Source: Aquanectria penicillioides
Taxonomy: Eukaryota > Ascomycota > Sordariomycetes > Hypocreales > Nectriaceae
Direction of reading: 5' to 3'
Assembly: GCA_003415625.1 (NCBI GenBank)
Contig: PYIU01000004.1
Span: 434,001 to 498,000 of the forward strand
Length of the DNA stretch: 64,000 nt
Shown: positions 23,691-35,676 of the stretch, in pieces
How positions within the stretch are numbered: position 1 is the stretch's first letter
How the letters are laid out: every line of letters starts with the position of its first letter
Made by a program: the position numbers and the translations under genes
Notes under the pieces: generated by a model
The model's database searches: none
The model's input: the letters and a program-made list of their open reading frames with translations, nothing else
Told to the model about the DNA's origin: nothing

Positions 23691-23764
23691 GCCCAGCACA
23701 ACACGGCATGTTATCTGAGACTTTTGTTTTCTTTTGGTTCCAGTTGTTTGGGTCGTCGGCTCGG

Positions 23765-23795
23765 TGGCGATGATGATGGTGATGATGATGGAAGG
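23765..23795. repeat. GATGAT(G) trinucleotide run
   Basis: An imperfect run of GATGAT and GGTGAT units, followed within 100 bp by a CCACCA-rich run (23870-23910). Confidence 0.8.
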
Positions 23796-24908
23796 GCCAT
23801 CAATTTTGGTCTCTTTTCTGTTCTCTTGTGAAGATCGCACTGAAACAATTCAAAACGCTGCCCCCACCACCACCATTACCTCCCCCACTACCACCACTCC
23901 TACCACACCACTACCGATTCAACATGTACAAGGACAAGGCCCGTTTGATAGCGGCGCTGCAGGCCGAAGGGGCAAAGGATACTGTGTATTGGGGGAGGAT
24001 GCTACCGGCAAACGGCTAAAAAGAAGGCTCGTCCATGCAGGGATGCGGCCCCGGTACGACGACGGCGATCTTGCGGGGGACCGGCACCTGCTCAACGGTA
24101 TTACCACATACCTCTTACCTCTTACCTCTTCCCACTCACGGCTCGCCATTTACCACTCAACTATTGCCCAAAAAAGTCTCTCCACTCCCAACTCCTGGGC
24201 TCTGCTTGCACATCCTTCCATCGGGCCACACCCGTTGGTACTCGACCCTATCATTGATGGACCTATGGGTCGACATTTCGGAACATGTGCTCCTCAGACC
24301 GTCACGGGCTCCCCCAAAGCTATCCCAGCTAGGCGACTGCGAACCAGGTCTCGGGCTGACTCGCACAGAACTGGCCCATGGCGTGCAACTCGTCCTGAGC
24401 TCTCCCGACGATCCCTTCCTCTCTTCATACATACGCTGTCTCCAGGCGTGAAAATGAACACCGGCGCCGCGCCCTTTCGATTCTTGCATTGCATCGCCAG
24501 TGTAACGCCCCCCGACTTGCTTCTGAAATCTGCTGCTTACCGGGTCCCGGATCAGCGCTGACCGCACCCCGTCCAAGATGCAACACAACAGACGCTGCAA
24601 GTCGGCCCGTCACGGATGCCTGGCTTTGAGTTTTGGAAGCTCCCCTCGTCCAGTCTCCTGACTGGGGGGTAAAGAGAGAGGGGGATGGGGGATGGGGGAG
24701 GGGGAGCTCTTGTTGTGTGCTGGTCTTTTGTGTTTTGGCCCAGCAATGCGAGCTCGAGGTATAACTGTCTGGACTACTTATGAGGAGGGGTGGACCCCGT
24801 TCCCGGTATCACGGTGACTCTCGATTTCCTGCACCTTCGTGAGGCCTGAGCGCTTTGAGAATCCCTGAAGCAAACCTTGAATCGCGTTCAAAACAAACCG
24901 TCGTCAAG

Positions 24909-26978
24909 ATGTATCAGGCATCTAATGTCTACTTCATCTGTGCCTTTGCCTCCATAGGTGCGTTCATCCTGTGCCCTCCCCACTCAATCAGAACCTCAAC
25001 CCCAACTTCAATCTCAAACCCAACTCCCTTCCGCTCAGACGGAAGATGAATCTAACAATCAATCAACCTCTGTAGGGGGTGGGCTGTTCGGTTTCGATAT
25101 CTCGTCCATGTCGGGCGTGCTGGGCACTCAGGCCTATAAGCGATACTTCGACAACCCCAAGTCTTACCGACAGGGAGCCATTACTGCCTCCATGCCTGCT
25201 GGATCTCTCGTGGGCTCCCTCATTTCATCTTTCATCGCCGATAGGTACTCTCGAAAAGTCGCTCTTCAGATCAGCTGTATCCTCTGGGTGATTGGCAGCA
25301 TCATTCAGACCGCGGCACAGAACATTGGTATGCTTTGCACCGGCCGTGTTATTGCTGGATTCTGTGTTGGTATTGCCAGTTCAATCGTACCCGTCTACCA
25401 GGTAAGAATATCAGACAGCAATTGAAAGATTAGAAAATGAAGATGGTATGTTGACTATTTCCTAGTCTGAAATCGCACCTAAGCGAATCCGTGGACGAGT
25501 CGTCAGGTAAGCACGTCGGAATACCAAGCTCTCCCACTGCTAAGCTGCTGCCAGTCTTCAACAATGGGCCATTACCTGGGGTATCCTTATTCAGTACTTC
25601 ATCCAGTACGGTGCTGCAGAGGGTGTCGGCGGAGGACCAAACGATAAGAACCAGCCAACAGCGGCGTTCCGAATTCCCTGGGGCGTCCAGGCTGTCCCCG
25701 CAGTTATCCTCTTCATTGGACTCTTCTTCTTCCCTTACAGCCCTCGATGGCTTGCATCCAAGGATCGGTGGGAGGAAGCCCTCCAAACCCTCGCTAATCT
25801 TCATGGCAATGGCGACATAAATCACCCTGTGGTCCTGGCCCAGTACCAGGAAATTGAAGATGCTTTGAGGTATGACAGAGAGGAAACTGCTAGTAGCTGG
25901 AAGGCCTTGGTTGAGCCGAGAATGCTCAAGCGTGTTGCCCTGGGAATGAGCATTCAGATGTGGAGCCAACTCTGCGGCATGAACATTATGATGTGTAAGT
26001 GACGAGTGTGAAGTGTAATGAATCGTTGCTGATGGAGTCGCAGACTACATTGTCTACATTATGGAGGGCGCCCAAATTGCCTCTCCTCTTCTCACTGCAT
26101 CTATCCAGTACATTATCAATGTCGTTCTGACGCTTCCTGCTATTCTGTTCCTTGATAAGTGGGGTAGACGGCCATCGCTGGTCATTGGGTCCTTCTTCAT
26201 GATGACTTGGCTCTTCATTTCGGGTAAGCTTACGAGCGAAAACCTGGTAAGATGGAAAAAGTGCTGACTTTTGAAAGGTGCCCTCCAGCAGTACTATGGA
26301 CAGCCCAACACCGAGGAGACGCAAACCGACAACAACAAGGATATCAGTTGGATTGTGAACAACAACCGCCCAGTTTCGTCGGCCATTGTATCTTGCTCGT
26401 ACCTTTTCGTGGCTACATTTGCGACTACCTGGGGTCCTACTTCTTGGACCTATCCTGCCGAAATCTACCCTGGTAGAATCCGTGCCAAGGCTGTGTCGCT
26501 CAGTACCGCTACCAATTGGTTCTGGAACATGGTCCTGGCTTTCGGTGTTCCACCTCTGCGTAAGTGCCTCCGCATATCTTCTGGATTGACCAAATGCTAA
26601 TATGAAGATGTATAGTTTGGAACATCAAGTAAGACTTCATTCAAGTAAAACCAATCTTGATTCATTTACTAACGGATTGAATAGCTACAAGATGTACTAT
26701 GTCTTCGGAGCCTGTTAGTCTCCCCCCCTGCTCACTGAAATCTGATGGTTGCTAATATTGCCGCAGTCAATGCCGCGGCTTTCATTCACATGTTTTTGAC
26801 CGCTTACGAGACAAAGGGATATACCCTTGAGGAAATGGACGATGTGTTTGATTCCGGAATCGCGCCCTGGAAGACTCACACCAAGACCAGCAGACTTGAG
26901 ATCCTGGAGAAAGAGATTGAACAAGGCAACGTTAAAGTTGTTGCTCCAGGAACTCGGGCGGCTCAAGAGATTTCTTAA
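24909..26978 (+). CDS. MFS hexose transporter (sugar porter family), nine exons
   Basis: Exons 24909-24957, 25076-25401, 25466-25506, 25555-25994, 26044-26223, 26278-26559, 26616-26628, 26685-26713, 26767-26978 (1572 nt, 523 aa). Every junction is GT..AG and keeps frame. Exon 7 is only 13 nt. Sugar-porter signatures: FGFDISSMSGVLG (TM1), DRYSRKVALQI (loop 2-3), GRVIAGFCVGIASSIVPVYQ then SEIAPKRIRGRVVS, PYSPRWLASKDRWEEAL (PESPR variant with Tyr), QMWSQLCGMNIMM (TM7), DKWGRRPSL and WTYPAEIYPGRIRAKAVS. Twelve membrane spans are expected. It is close to fungal high-affinity glucose/hexose uniporters and symporters of the plasma membrane. The exact sugar cannot be told. It appears intact. Confidence 0.92.
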
Positions 26979-27304
26979 TCTCTATCAAAATCTCCGTTCG
27001 AAGCGGCAAGGCATGACGCGGAGCAAAGAGAAATTAGTGTGAGGATGCCTTGCGTTAAATGATGGTGTTGGGTTGATCAGTATTGAAGCAGTACCTGCCA
27101 CTCTCGGTTATTGATGTAATGTGGATGAGAGGACCTGCCCTTGAAGCTTTGAGAGCGTGGTAGGGAGACTGATAGTAGTTATTCACTTCAGCTTCTAGGC
27201 TTGAGAGGACTGATTGCGTTTGACAGAGAACGCCTTTGGCCATATCTGGCTGTTTATTCCCCAATTACAAAGATTACCCCCAAATCTTCATGCGATAATG
27301 TCAT
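26979..27304. other. Convergent 3' spacer
   Basis: About 330 bp between two convergent genes. It holds 3' untranslated sequence of both. Nothing else seen. Confidence 0.5.
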
Positions 27305-29131
27305 CTAGCGATCTCTTGGAAGATTTTGGCCCTTGTGACATAATCGACACTGCCAATTTGAAACCCACCATTCGAGTTTTCCATCCCAAGATAGATCAAC
27401 CCACTCGTCAACATCCTTGCTGGACGAATTCTGTAATGCAACTTGTGTTATGTAAGGGAACCGGAAATCTCTGAATGCAAACCCTAAGCATAGCTTTTTT
27501 GAATCGCCGATGATCAACGGCTGTTCAAGCTGGTCTAAACGGACCTGCCCGACACTTGTTTGATGTCCGTCCGAGTAGCGAAGCAGAAGGCCGACAATCA
27601 TACGCCGGCCGTTGATTTCGCGGCGGCATGCAGCCAACTCGGCAACACTGTCAAGAGTTGCTGAAGAATAGAAAAATCGCTCGCTAGGTCTGGAAGAAGG
27701 CAAAGAGATGTCTAGTCTATGTCCCGGATGATTGTCACCCTGGTCGGGCCGAGGGCCTTCAAAGGCCAGGTTTCTGATTCCATAAGCCCAAGAGTCGAGG
27801 AAAAAGCGGCCGGATCTTCCGTCGGGCTTGTCTAACAGGGTCCACGATGACTGCGAAAACATTTGGGGTGACTGGGAGCCCATTAAATATGCGTGGTTTT
27901 TGGTCGTCTTCATCATCAATGTGTATTCTGATTCAGCTTCCCGCATCCATATCTCTGAGATGGTATCCCCTGCGCCTAGCGGGATGTAGATCCAGCCGGC
28001 CGAATCTGAAATTGCATCGTAAAAGGACAAATCATCGCCTGCACTATGCGCATGAATGGCCATGGGGGCGGGGCTGCAGCAAATGGAATATCCAATAACT
28101 GACTGGTCGTTGTACTGAAAACGACCCATTCGGATGGGTGGTTGATTGGATCGTAAATCTTGATAAAAGGAATACGATCGCAGCTTTGAAATAACGGGCT
28201 GGGGGGTGGCCCAGGAGATTAGAGTGGACGTACGATCCAAACCGTTGATACACGTCAAGCTACGCGCCTTGATGCCCTTGACGAGGGAGTTAGTTGCTTG
28301 TTTGTGTAAGGAACTGGGAAACTTACGTCGACTTGTAGCTCAAGCTTTGAGTTTGGGGTAGGAATTGCCAAGGTCTTCCACCAGGCATTTGGAATATTGT
28401 CAACAACTGGCGCTTCTCGCAAGCCGCCAAAGACTAGTTGTCGGATCCCGATATGATCCTCGCATATATAAACAGCCTCCGGGTAGGAATTAGAGCCTTT
28501 GCATTGCAATTTCAGGTCATCGCTGTGGTCGGGCGCATTTGTAAGAGAAGATATATATTTGACACCCTCAAATTCCACGTGATGAGCCCAAATTTCGGAA
28601 GAAATATCGAGTTGCTGAACGCTGCGCCCAAGGGTAAATAGGAGGGTGCTAGCTAGTGCCGTTGCGTAGTCCTCGACCAGAAACTGAGCAATCTTGTACC
28701 TCAATTCCAATGGTAAGTATACTGGTACTGTGAGATTCGTAGCGAGATTGGATTCAAGCCAGTGACGTCGCAATTCGTCTTGAGCATGGGGCGGGTCAAA
28801 TGCGTAATCGATTGCCTCGAAGAATGTCCAAGCTGGGACACCTGGTCTGAGCTTTAGACAACCGGGATGACAGCCGAATGCTCGAGCCGCGTGATAACAT
28901 TCACGTGAGCAAGTGCTTGAGCACATGATGTATGAAGCCTCAGACATATCGTACTCGGGCATGGCGTACTGGAATGGCTTAGAGACGTGGCCATCTTGCC
29001 TCACTTATGGTAGTTAGTATTGCCTCTGGAAACTCCGGATGGAGCGGATACCTACCTGCAATTATAGTCTCGCCCTCGCTGAGACGAAACCGACACAGGC
29101 CGCAGCGGCGGGCAACACAGAAAGTTTCCAT
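27305..29131 (-). CDS. Hypothetical protein with N-terminal Cys-rich motif and F-box-like segment, 574 aa
   Basis: Exon 1 29131-29056, exon 2 29003-28327, exon 3 28276-27305 (575 codons with stop). Both introns are GT..AG. The start is chosen at 29131 because METFCVARRCGLCRFRLSEG runs cleanly into the splice. Residues 1-75 contain many Cys (CGLCRF, then CSSTCSRECYH and CHPGC), which looks like a treble-clef or ribbon zinc site. Near residue 125, LPLELRYKIAQFLVEDY resembles an F-box first helix. The C-terminal 300 residues are beta-rich with many Trp and aromatic residues (SGRFFLDSWAYGIRNLAF, GKLEWWVSNWQCRL). I know of similar uncharacterised fungal proteins but no proven function; a role as an F-box-type adaptor is only a guess. 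Confidence 0.7.
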
Positions 29132-29569
29132 GGTGCCGAAATTCGCCCCGCGGCTTTCGCTAGGCGAGGTTAACGGTCACTGGGTAGGTTACCGTTGGTG
29201 AGGTTTGGAGGAGAAAGAGTGTAGATCCGCGTTATCGGCGGCTACTAAAAGTGCTCACTGCAGCAGCGCATTGCTTCGGTCAATCGCTTATCAACGATCT
29301 GCATGACGAACTGCGGGGGTGTCTTGTGCCATCCGAGTTTGAGGCGCGGATTGAAGTCAGCCTTACATGCGCCACAGTGAGATGTTGGCCATGAACCGGG
29401 GTCGGGAAGTGCGCTGTATCACGTCAATGTTTGTTTTGTGAGCAGTTAGATTACTTGTCAGCGTTTGAAAGAGGTGCTGAACATAAACTCGATCGGCTAC
29501 GACTTCAAAAACTTTCACAGATCTTCATATTAGCAGCGTCATCTCGCCCTCTATATGGCTACCACATGA
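29132..29569. promoter_or_regulatory. Spacer between two minus-strand genes
   Basis: About 440 bp holding the promoter of the Cys-rich/F-box-like gene and the 3' region of the ankyrin giant. No gene seen. Confidence 0.45.
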
Positions 29570-32500
29570 CTATGATGTCGCCCCATGGCTCCTCAACAAC
29601 GCCGTAACGCGCCGTTTATTCTCTGCCACTTCCTCCACAGACAATAGATTGCAGATCACCCAATGGTCGTGTTTGGAAACCTCGGCGTGTGAAGCATGTA
29701 AAGCAGTTTCAAAGTCTCCATGCTTTAGTTTCCTGTTGACCTCGGCTCCCGCGCTAATGAGAATCTCAACGCCTGTGTACGAGCCCCAGTAGGCGGCCGC
29801 GGCGAGCGCACTGCCATACCGTCCGTTCTCAAGGTCCATGTTTACGTCCGCATTGCCTTCTTGAATCAAGATGTTGAGTATAACGCGCTCTACAGGATTT
29901 GCTGACACAGCTGCTGCGAGTGCGCTGCCGAATGCCCCATTCTTGAGAGGCATATTGGCCTCCGCCTTGCCCTCGCGAAGAAGGAATTCTACAATTTCGG
30001 GCGATGGGTCAAATGTTGCCACGGAGGCTGCGAGCGCGCTGCCAAATAGCTTGCTCTGAAGCGGAGCGTTCACATCTGCCTTTCCTTCATTGACCAAGAA
30101 CTCGACGATTTCATGCTCCGTACTCCCTATTGCCATTGCGAGGGCATTAGGATAGTCGTCGCGTCCGAGGGTGGTATTTACTTGCGCTCCGCCCTCTCGC
30201 ACTAAGAACTTGACAATTGAGGTTCTCCCCTCGGAGATAGCAGTAATCAATGCACTTTCCTCAGCCAGGTGAGGGAAAACAATGTTCGCGTCTGCTTTGG
30301 CCTCCTTGACTAAGAACTTGACGACATCAAGATGATCCCTGGCAACACCCGCTGCCAAAGCGCTGCCTTGAAGCCCGTTTTCAAGGATCATGTTCACGTC
30401 TGCTTGGCCTTCTTGAATGAGAATTCTCGCCATCTCCACGCGCTCGGGATATCGAGATGCGGCAGCAGCAGCCAGGGCACTGCCGTAGAAGCCATTCTGG
30501 ACGGGCATATTGACATCTGCCTTGCCATCTAGAATCAAGAAGCGTAAAATTTGGAGGTTTCTCTCAGCCGCCGCAACAGCTAGAGCGCTCCCATGTTCTT
30601 CAGTTTCAATCTCCAGGTTCACATTCGCCTTTCCTTTGTTGACTAGAATTTTGACAGCTTCAAGCTCTCCGCTGCTCACAGCTGCAGAGAGGGCACTCGG
30701 ATAAGGCCCCTGCTCGAAACACAGATTGGCATCCACTTTCTCATCCTCGACGAGAAACTCGATGATTTCGGTCCTTCCCTGATGTGCTGCTGCGATTAAG
30801 GAATTGCCGTATTTTGAATTTTTGACATTGCTGCTTAATAAGTCTGCCTTGCTGCCCCGGACTAGGAGTTTGAATACTTCTGCATTCCCGCCGGAGACCG
30901 CAGCTTCAAGAACAGTCCTAAAACGGCCGTTTTGGAGTGGGATATTGACGTCTGCTTTGCCTTCATGGATCAGCAATTTGACAACCTCGATATTCCCTGT
31001 AGATACTGCGGCTGCGAGGGCGTTTCCATATCCTCCATGTTCCAGCGGCATGTTGGCGTCTGCCTTTTCATCTTGGATCAATATCTCAACAACCTCGGCG
31101 CTTCCGCCCACCACGGCAGCTGCAAGAGCGCTCCCGAATTTTCCACGTTGAAGGGGCATGTTAACATCCGCCTTTCCGTCGCGCACTATTGTCTCGACAA
31201 TCTCTCGATTTCCTGTGAATGCGGCTGCCGCTAAAGCGCTGCCGAATTCTCCAGAGTGAAGAGGGGTATTGACATCCGCCTTTCTATCTTCGACTAGGAT
31301 CTTGACGGTGTCTACCCAGCCTTGAACAACGGCTGCTTCAAGGATATTTGCATACAAAGGAGGGGGAAACACTAGGTTCACATCAACCCCGGTAGTGAGG
31401 AGTAGATTCACAATATTTTGATGACCGTTTTGGGCAGCAACGGCCAATGGCGTTCTGTGATCCATATCTCTCATTTTGAAATCTGCTCCCTGTTTGAGAA
31501 GCCGATCAACCGCATCGTAGTATCCTAGTTCGGCAGCCCAGTAGAGAGGTGTTTTGCTTTCTCTGTCGTGTACATCAACACGGATATTTGGCCATTCAAG
31601 AAGGCACTGCAATGTCTCAGCCTCACAGCAGATGGCCCAGAAAACTGCGGTTTGGCCCTCATCATCAGTCTCATCAATGAGCTTGCGGCGAACTTTCAAG
31701 AGGTCCTCTATTAATTCTGAACAATTCTCTTGAATAGCCCATTTGAGAACAGGAAGGACATCCTGCAGACTTCCTTTTCGAAAATCGAATTCATCGATTA
31801 GTGTCAACCCGCGGGGTCTCACAGATTGACTTTGTAACTCGTTTAGAAGTTTGGGATACTCAGGAGCCGGACTGCTAATGTTCTGACCGAATGGAGCTTG
31901 CTTGTCTCGTTCCTCCCAGTATTTCCAAACAACTGTATAGTCACTCAATACCATCTCTGCTTGGTCGGAGAGAGTTTCTTTGGCGTATGTTTCTGTCATG
32001 GACTCGAGGCCCCGACGTCCAAAGTCATATTCCTGTTGTTTATTTGATCGGATGGCGGTGCGATAGACCTCACCTAAGGCGGATATGACCCGATGCCGGA
32101 ACTGGCGTGGTCCAAGATGGAACAAGGTCCTTAAGAGATCTTCTCCCTGCTGGAATTTGCTGTTCTGTTTTAGAGACTTTGAACGAGAAAGCAAATCATC
32201 CATCACATCCTCAAGATTTGGAAGCTTTGAGCTTTGGAGGAGAGGTGGGACAATGCTCATCAATGCTTCTTCATGAGTCCCGATTCCAGAGGTTACAATT
32301 GTCTCAGCGATGGCCTGAATATGAGGGTTCATCAATCCCAAATAGGCTTGATCTAGAGAGTTGCTCAGGAGACCCACTGAAACCGTTTGGCTTTGACGAA
32401 AGTCTACTTCTGCCAATGGCTCCATGACGTCCGCGATTCTGCATATGAACATTGTAAAAATGTCTTGAGCCATCTTCTGGAGTGGGGATCCTTTTGTTTT

Positions 32501-34856
32501 GATGGATAAGAGAACTTTCTCATTAGGCTCCAAGCTTCCTTCTTCCGTTTCCTCGTAATTTGGACTGCAGAGCGACGTCAAAATGGAGAGGGCAGCGGGA
32601 TGACCAACACTGTTTGGTTGACCCCCAAAGCCGAGGGCCTGAAGCTTATCATCGCCAACTCGCCCTTCGAGAATGCGATGTGTTTGGGTGATCCAAAGTC
32701 GGATGATTGATTTAGAGTCGAGAACCTTATCTCTTTCGACGAGCATATTCTTGTTGGTGAATAAACTTTTGTGTCCATCCAGATTCTTCAATGACCACCA
32801 CCATAGCCCAAGTGTGGCCTCAAGCTGGTATTTGTTAATCTTCCAGCCGTCGCTCTTACGGTGGATGAGGAAGTGAATGGGAAAGCTAGTTGACCTTTTG
32901 TGCAGCTCCGAGAGCTTGCAGGTGGTTGACCACACAAGAGCTTTCGCCTCGCTCCACTCGCCGGGAAGTATTGCATTATCCGCGAAGATATAGTCTGCAG
33001 TCTCTTGTAAAGCCTCCTGGAGTTGTGAAGCCACTTTTCTAATTTCATTGTCCCATGCTTGCTCAGGTGGCGTTACTGGTTCGCTTGTTAGGTACGCTAG
33101 ACGGGACCTGAAGTATAGAATCCTTGCTGCTTCGTTTGGCGAGCCCTTATCTTTTTCATTGAACCGTATCCAATTGACTGCAGAGTTTGCACATTTTGCC
33201 TCAAGATCGGCTGCGTTTACCTCCCTCTTCCCTAAATTTGAAGGTCGAAACCCCACAATCTGTGACCCAGATTGATTACTAAGATGCAACACGTCGACAT
33301 GTTTACTGTCTTCATCCTCATCGTCGTCATCGGTGTTCGGTGCCTTGAGTGGATGTTGATCATCATTGATATACCAGCCATTCTCTTGGTCCTCTAAGTT
33401 GAAATTAGCGAAATAAGACTCAACCAGGGCTGTCAAGTCAAGTTCACTTACCAATACTACTGTCATCTACTTTGTCATGACCGCCATTAGGTGGTCCCAT
33501 ATGAAGCGCTTGCCAGTCAAGTTCATGTCCTTCGGCATCATTGGCCATGTCTTTCAATCCATTTTGTTCCCGCCGAAGACGTCTGCTCCGGAGCAAAGCT
33601 CGAATTACTGACATGAATAATGTTGATGCTAATTGATACAATGTGATCGACCCGTGTATTCCACGGAAGCCGACAAATTGGCAAACAAATCCAAGCATGG
33701 AGGCAGAGATAGCGATCCACAGAATTGTTAGGGCGTGCTTGACGGAATCGGGATCTTTGTTAGACGGATTAGCATCTACTCTCCATGAAGTTATGTACTC
33801 TTGTTTCTCTTCCGAATGAGCGAAGGCTTGAAACAGCTGGTCGCCAACCCGTTGACCACCTGGCTGAAGCCAGCAAACGACAGTTTTAGGATTTCCTGAA
33901 CCATGTCTATCTTCTTTTCTAAACCTTCGCTCGCATGATTTGCGATCGATTAGCATAGCACAAAGAGTCATGCCAATGACGAGTAGTGTAGTGCCAGCGA
34001 CTGCCAGACCAAAGGACCAAAGCTGAGGCTCTTCTCCACTTTCCGGGTAGTAGAATGTGGCCCATGTTGCGTATATAAAGAAACTGATTTGCAGCAATAC
34101 ACCGAAGCCTGCTGCAGCCCACAGTACTGAGGGTGGTGTATTCCGAATACCAATATTTAGTGACAAATTGGGATGAGGAGCAAATCTTTCGCTAAATCCA
34201 CCTCTTTCTGTGTCATCGTTCGTCACCTGGGTATTGCCTGAGTCTGACCAAGTTGTTGATGCTCCTGATCCCACTTCTTTCCAGGGGCCGAAATTCTCTT
34301 TCGTGTGGGCACCATTACTCTTACGATTGGCCTTTTTCGCTGAGAGTAGAATCCTGGGAAGTTCGATGCCGCACGATGGGGCCTGCGACGCCGCATCATC
34401 GCTTGCTTGTGGAGTAAATTTCGGATAAAATTCCCCCTTTTGAGTGTAGAAGAACTCGAGTATCTTCGGGCGACCAAAAACACGGCAGATGCCTCCATTA
34501 GACCACAGCTCGCAAACATCCTGGCTTGTAGACGAGCACAGCTCTGCCTCAGCGACGCCGTGCGCCTCCTGGGCTCTGCCAATGAAGGACTTTAGTGATG
34601 CGTTGCCGTACACTCGAATTACCGAGACAACGGCTGTGAGGATGCCCAGCGGCGCAACGCCAAAAATGATGTTGTCAAGAAAGGTCGTGGACTCGCTCAG
34701 AAACTGTTTTGTGACCTGTTCTCCAAAGAGAGTAATGAGAGGAGCAATGTCGGTGGCGAAATTGTTGGTGAAGTCGTTCCACGCGTCCGCGCTTGAGTCG
34801 TCGGCTGTTGTCAATCCAGCAAGAAAGAGGAGAAGTAAGATTAAGGCCGCCATCAT
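29570..34856 (-). CDS. Giant membrane protein with C-terminal ankyrin-repeat array, 1742 aa
   Basis: Two exons: 34856-33452 and 33393-29570. The 58-bp intron (33451-33394, GTAAGT..CTTAG) fuses ..DKVDDSSI to EDQENGWYIND in phase, so this is one gene and not two. Start MMAALILLLLFLAGLTTADD is a signal peptide. Further hydrophobic spans lie near residues 62-84, 241-263, 281-302, 375-397 and 401-422. A soluble middle (about 470-1000) follows with an acidic patch (NTDDDDEDEDSKH). About 19 ankyrin-like units occupy about 1000-1730, many as FGSALAAAV..(G)N.EVV..LI..GKADVNMPLQNG, with unusually uniform spacing. No NACHT or kinase motif is seen. Related N-terminal modules occur in many Pezizomycotina proteins of unknown role. 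A membrane-anchored sensor or scaffold is an inference. Intact throughout. Confidence 0.82.
29850..31600 (-). repeat. Coding repeat array: about 35-38 residue ankyrin-like units
   Basis: Within the giant gene the motif KADVN..L..G..GSALAAAV recurs with roughly 100-115 bp spacing. The near-identical wording of neighbouring units suggests expansion by duplication inside the gene. Confidence 0.75.
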
Positions 34857-35676
34857 CGCCCTTAGCGCATGAGTGCCGGGGGTGGACGTCGAAGGAATTG
34901 CCTCAGAACTGGTAGGTGGGCACAACCTGTGCTCGAGTGTATTGTTACTGGAATTGAGGGAGAAACGAATGATTCGCAGCCGGCCAACTCGAGCAGCTGT
35001 GAGATATTAGCGACGAACCAATTTATTTTGAAATATGAAAGAGGATGGTTGAATTGGAGTCTTCAGCATGAAAACGAGGAACGTCCTCTTGAGACAAATC
35101 GCCCCATCTACAGGGGGTGTTGGGGGCTGATATTATTGAGGAGACGCCGTTTATGGCCCAATCAAACCAATGCTGGGGCGCCCGTTCAATGTGTCTTGGC
35201 GCTGAAGCTGACCAAGGTTTGGGGGCCGAATTTACAAGAGTTCTTGGTTTGAGCTGAGCGCCTGCTTACCTGACTCCTAGTGACATCTGGTTCTATTACT
35301 AGATATCCCTGTTCTTATTTGAAATTGTGGAAGAGCTAAAGCACATTTAGATGAGCTTAATGTGCAATTCTAGAAATAGGCCGTCGCAAATACACAGTGC
35401 CAAATAGGGAATCAAAACAACATGTTTTTTGGGCAAAAATGCCACAATGTAGAAGAGTTTTATATAACCATAATTGGTAACTTATGATTACAACTAAATG
35501 CCTTTATACGTAAATATGATACACATCACTAAATGCCAGACGTGCAGTATGTCACCATCTTTTCCAAGATTTTTAGGGACTGTCCTGACACGAAGTTTCT
35601 TGAGAATTTGACGAAATGCTTGAATGTAGATTAATAGCCCACAGTCGCGGTTCCTAATCACAGTTTGCACCTCGGA
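34857..35676. promoter_or_regulatory. Upstream region of the ankyrin giant and 3' region of the SDR gene
   Basis: About 820 bp with no supported gene. The frame at 34869-35252 has no motif. Confidence 0.4.

Larger units (their letters stand above)
22304..24908. other. 2.6-kb spacer with microsatellites, no supported gene
   Basis: The stretch holds several simple repeats (listed separately) and many overlapping frames of 60-275 aa that lack domains and are mostly Pro/Thr/Ser-rich chance translations. A short ATG frame at 23924 (MYKDKARLIAALQAEGAKD) looks protein-like but no continuation could be built. The hexose-transporter promoter must lie in the last few hundred bases. Confidence 0.45.

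Noticed and set aside
23734..24561. 275-aa plus frame across microsatellite DNA
   Set aside because: Translation is Thr/Pro/Ser-rich low complexity from CCA/GAT repeats with no domain.
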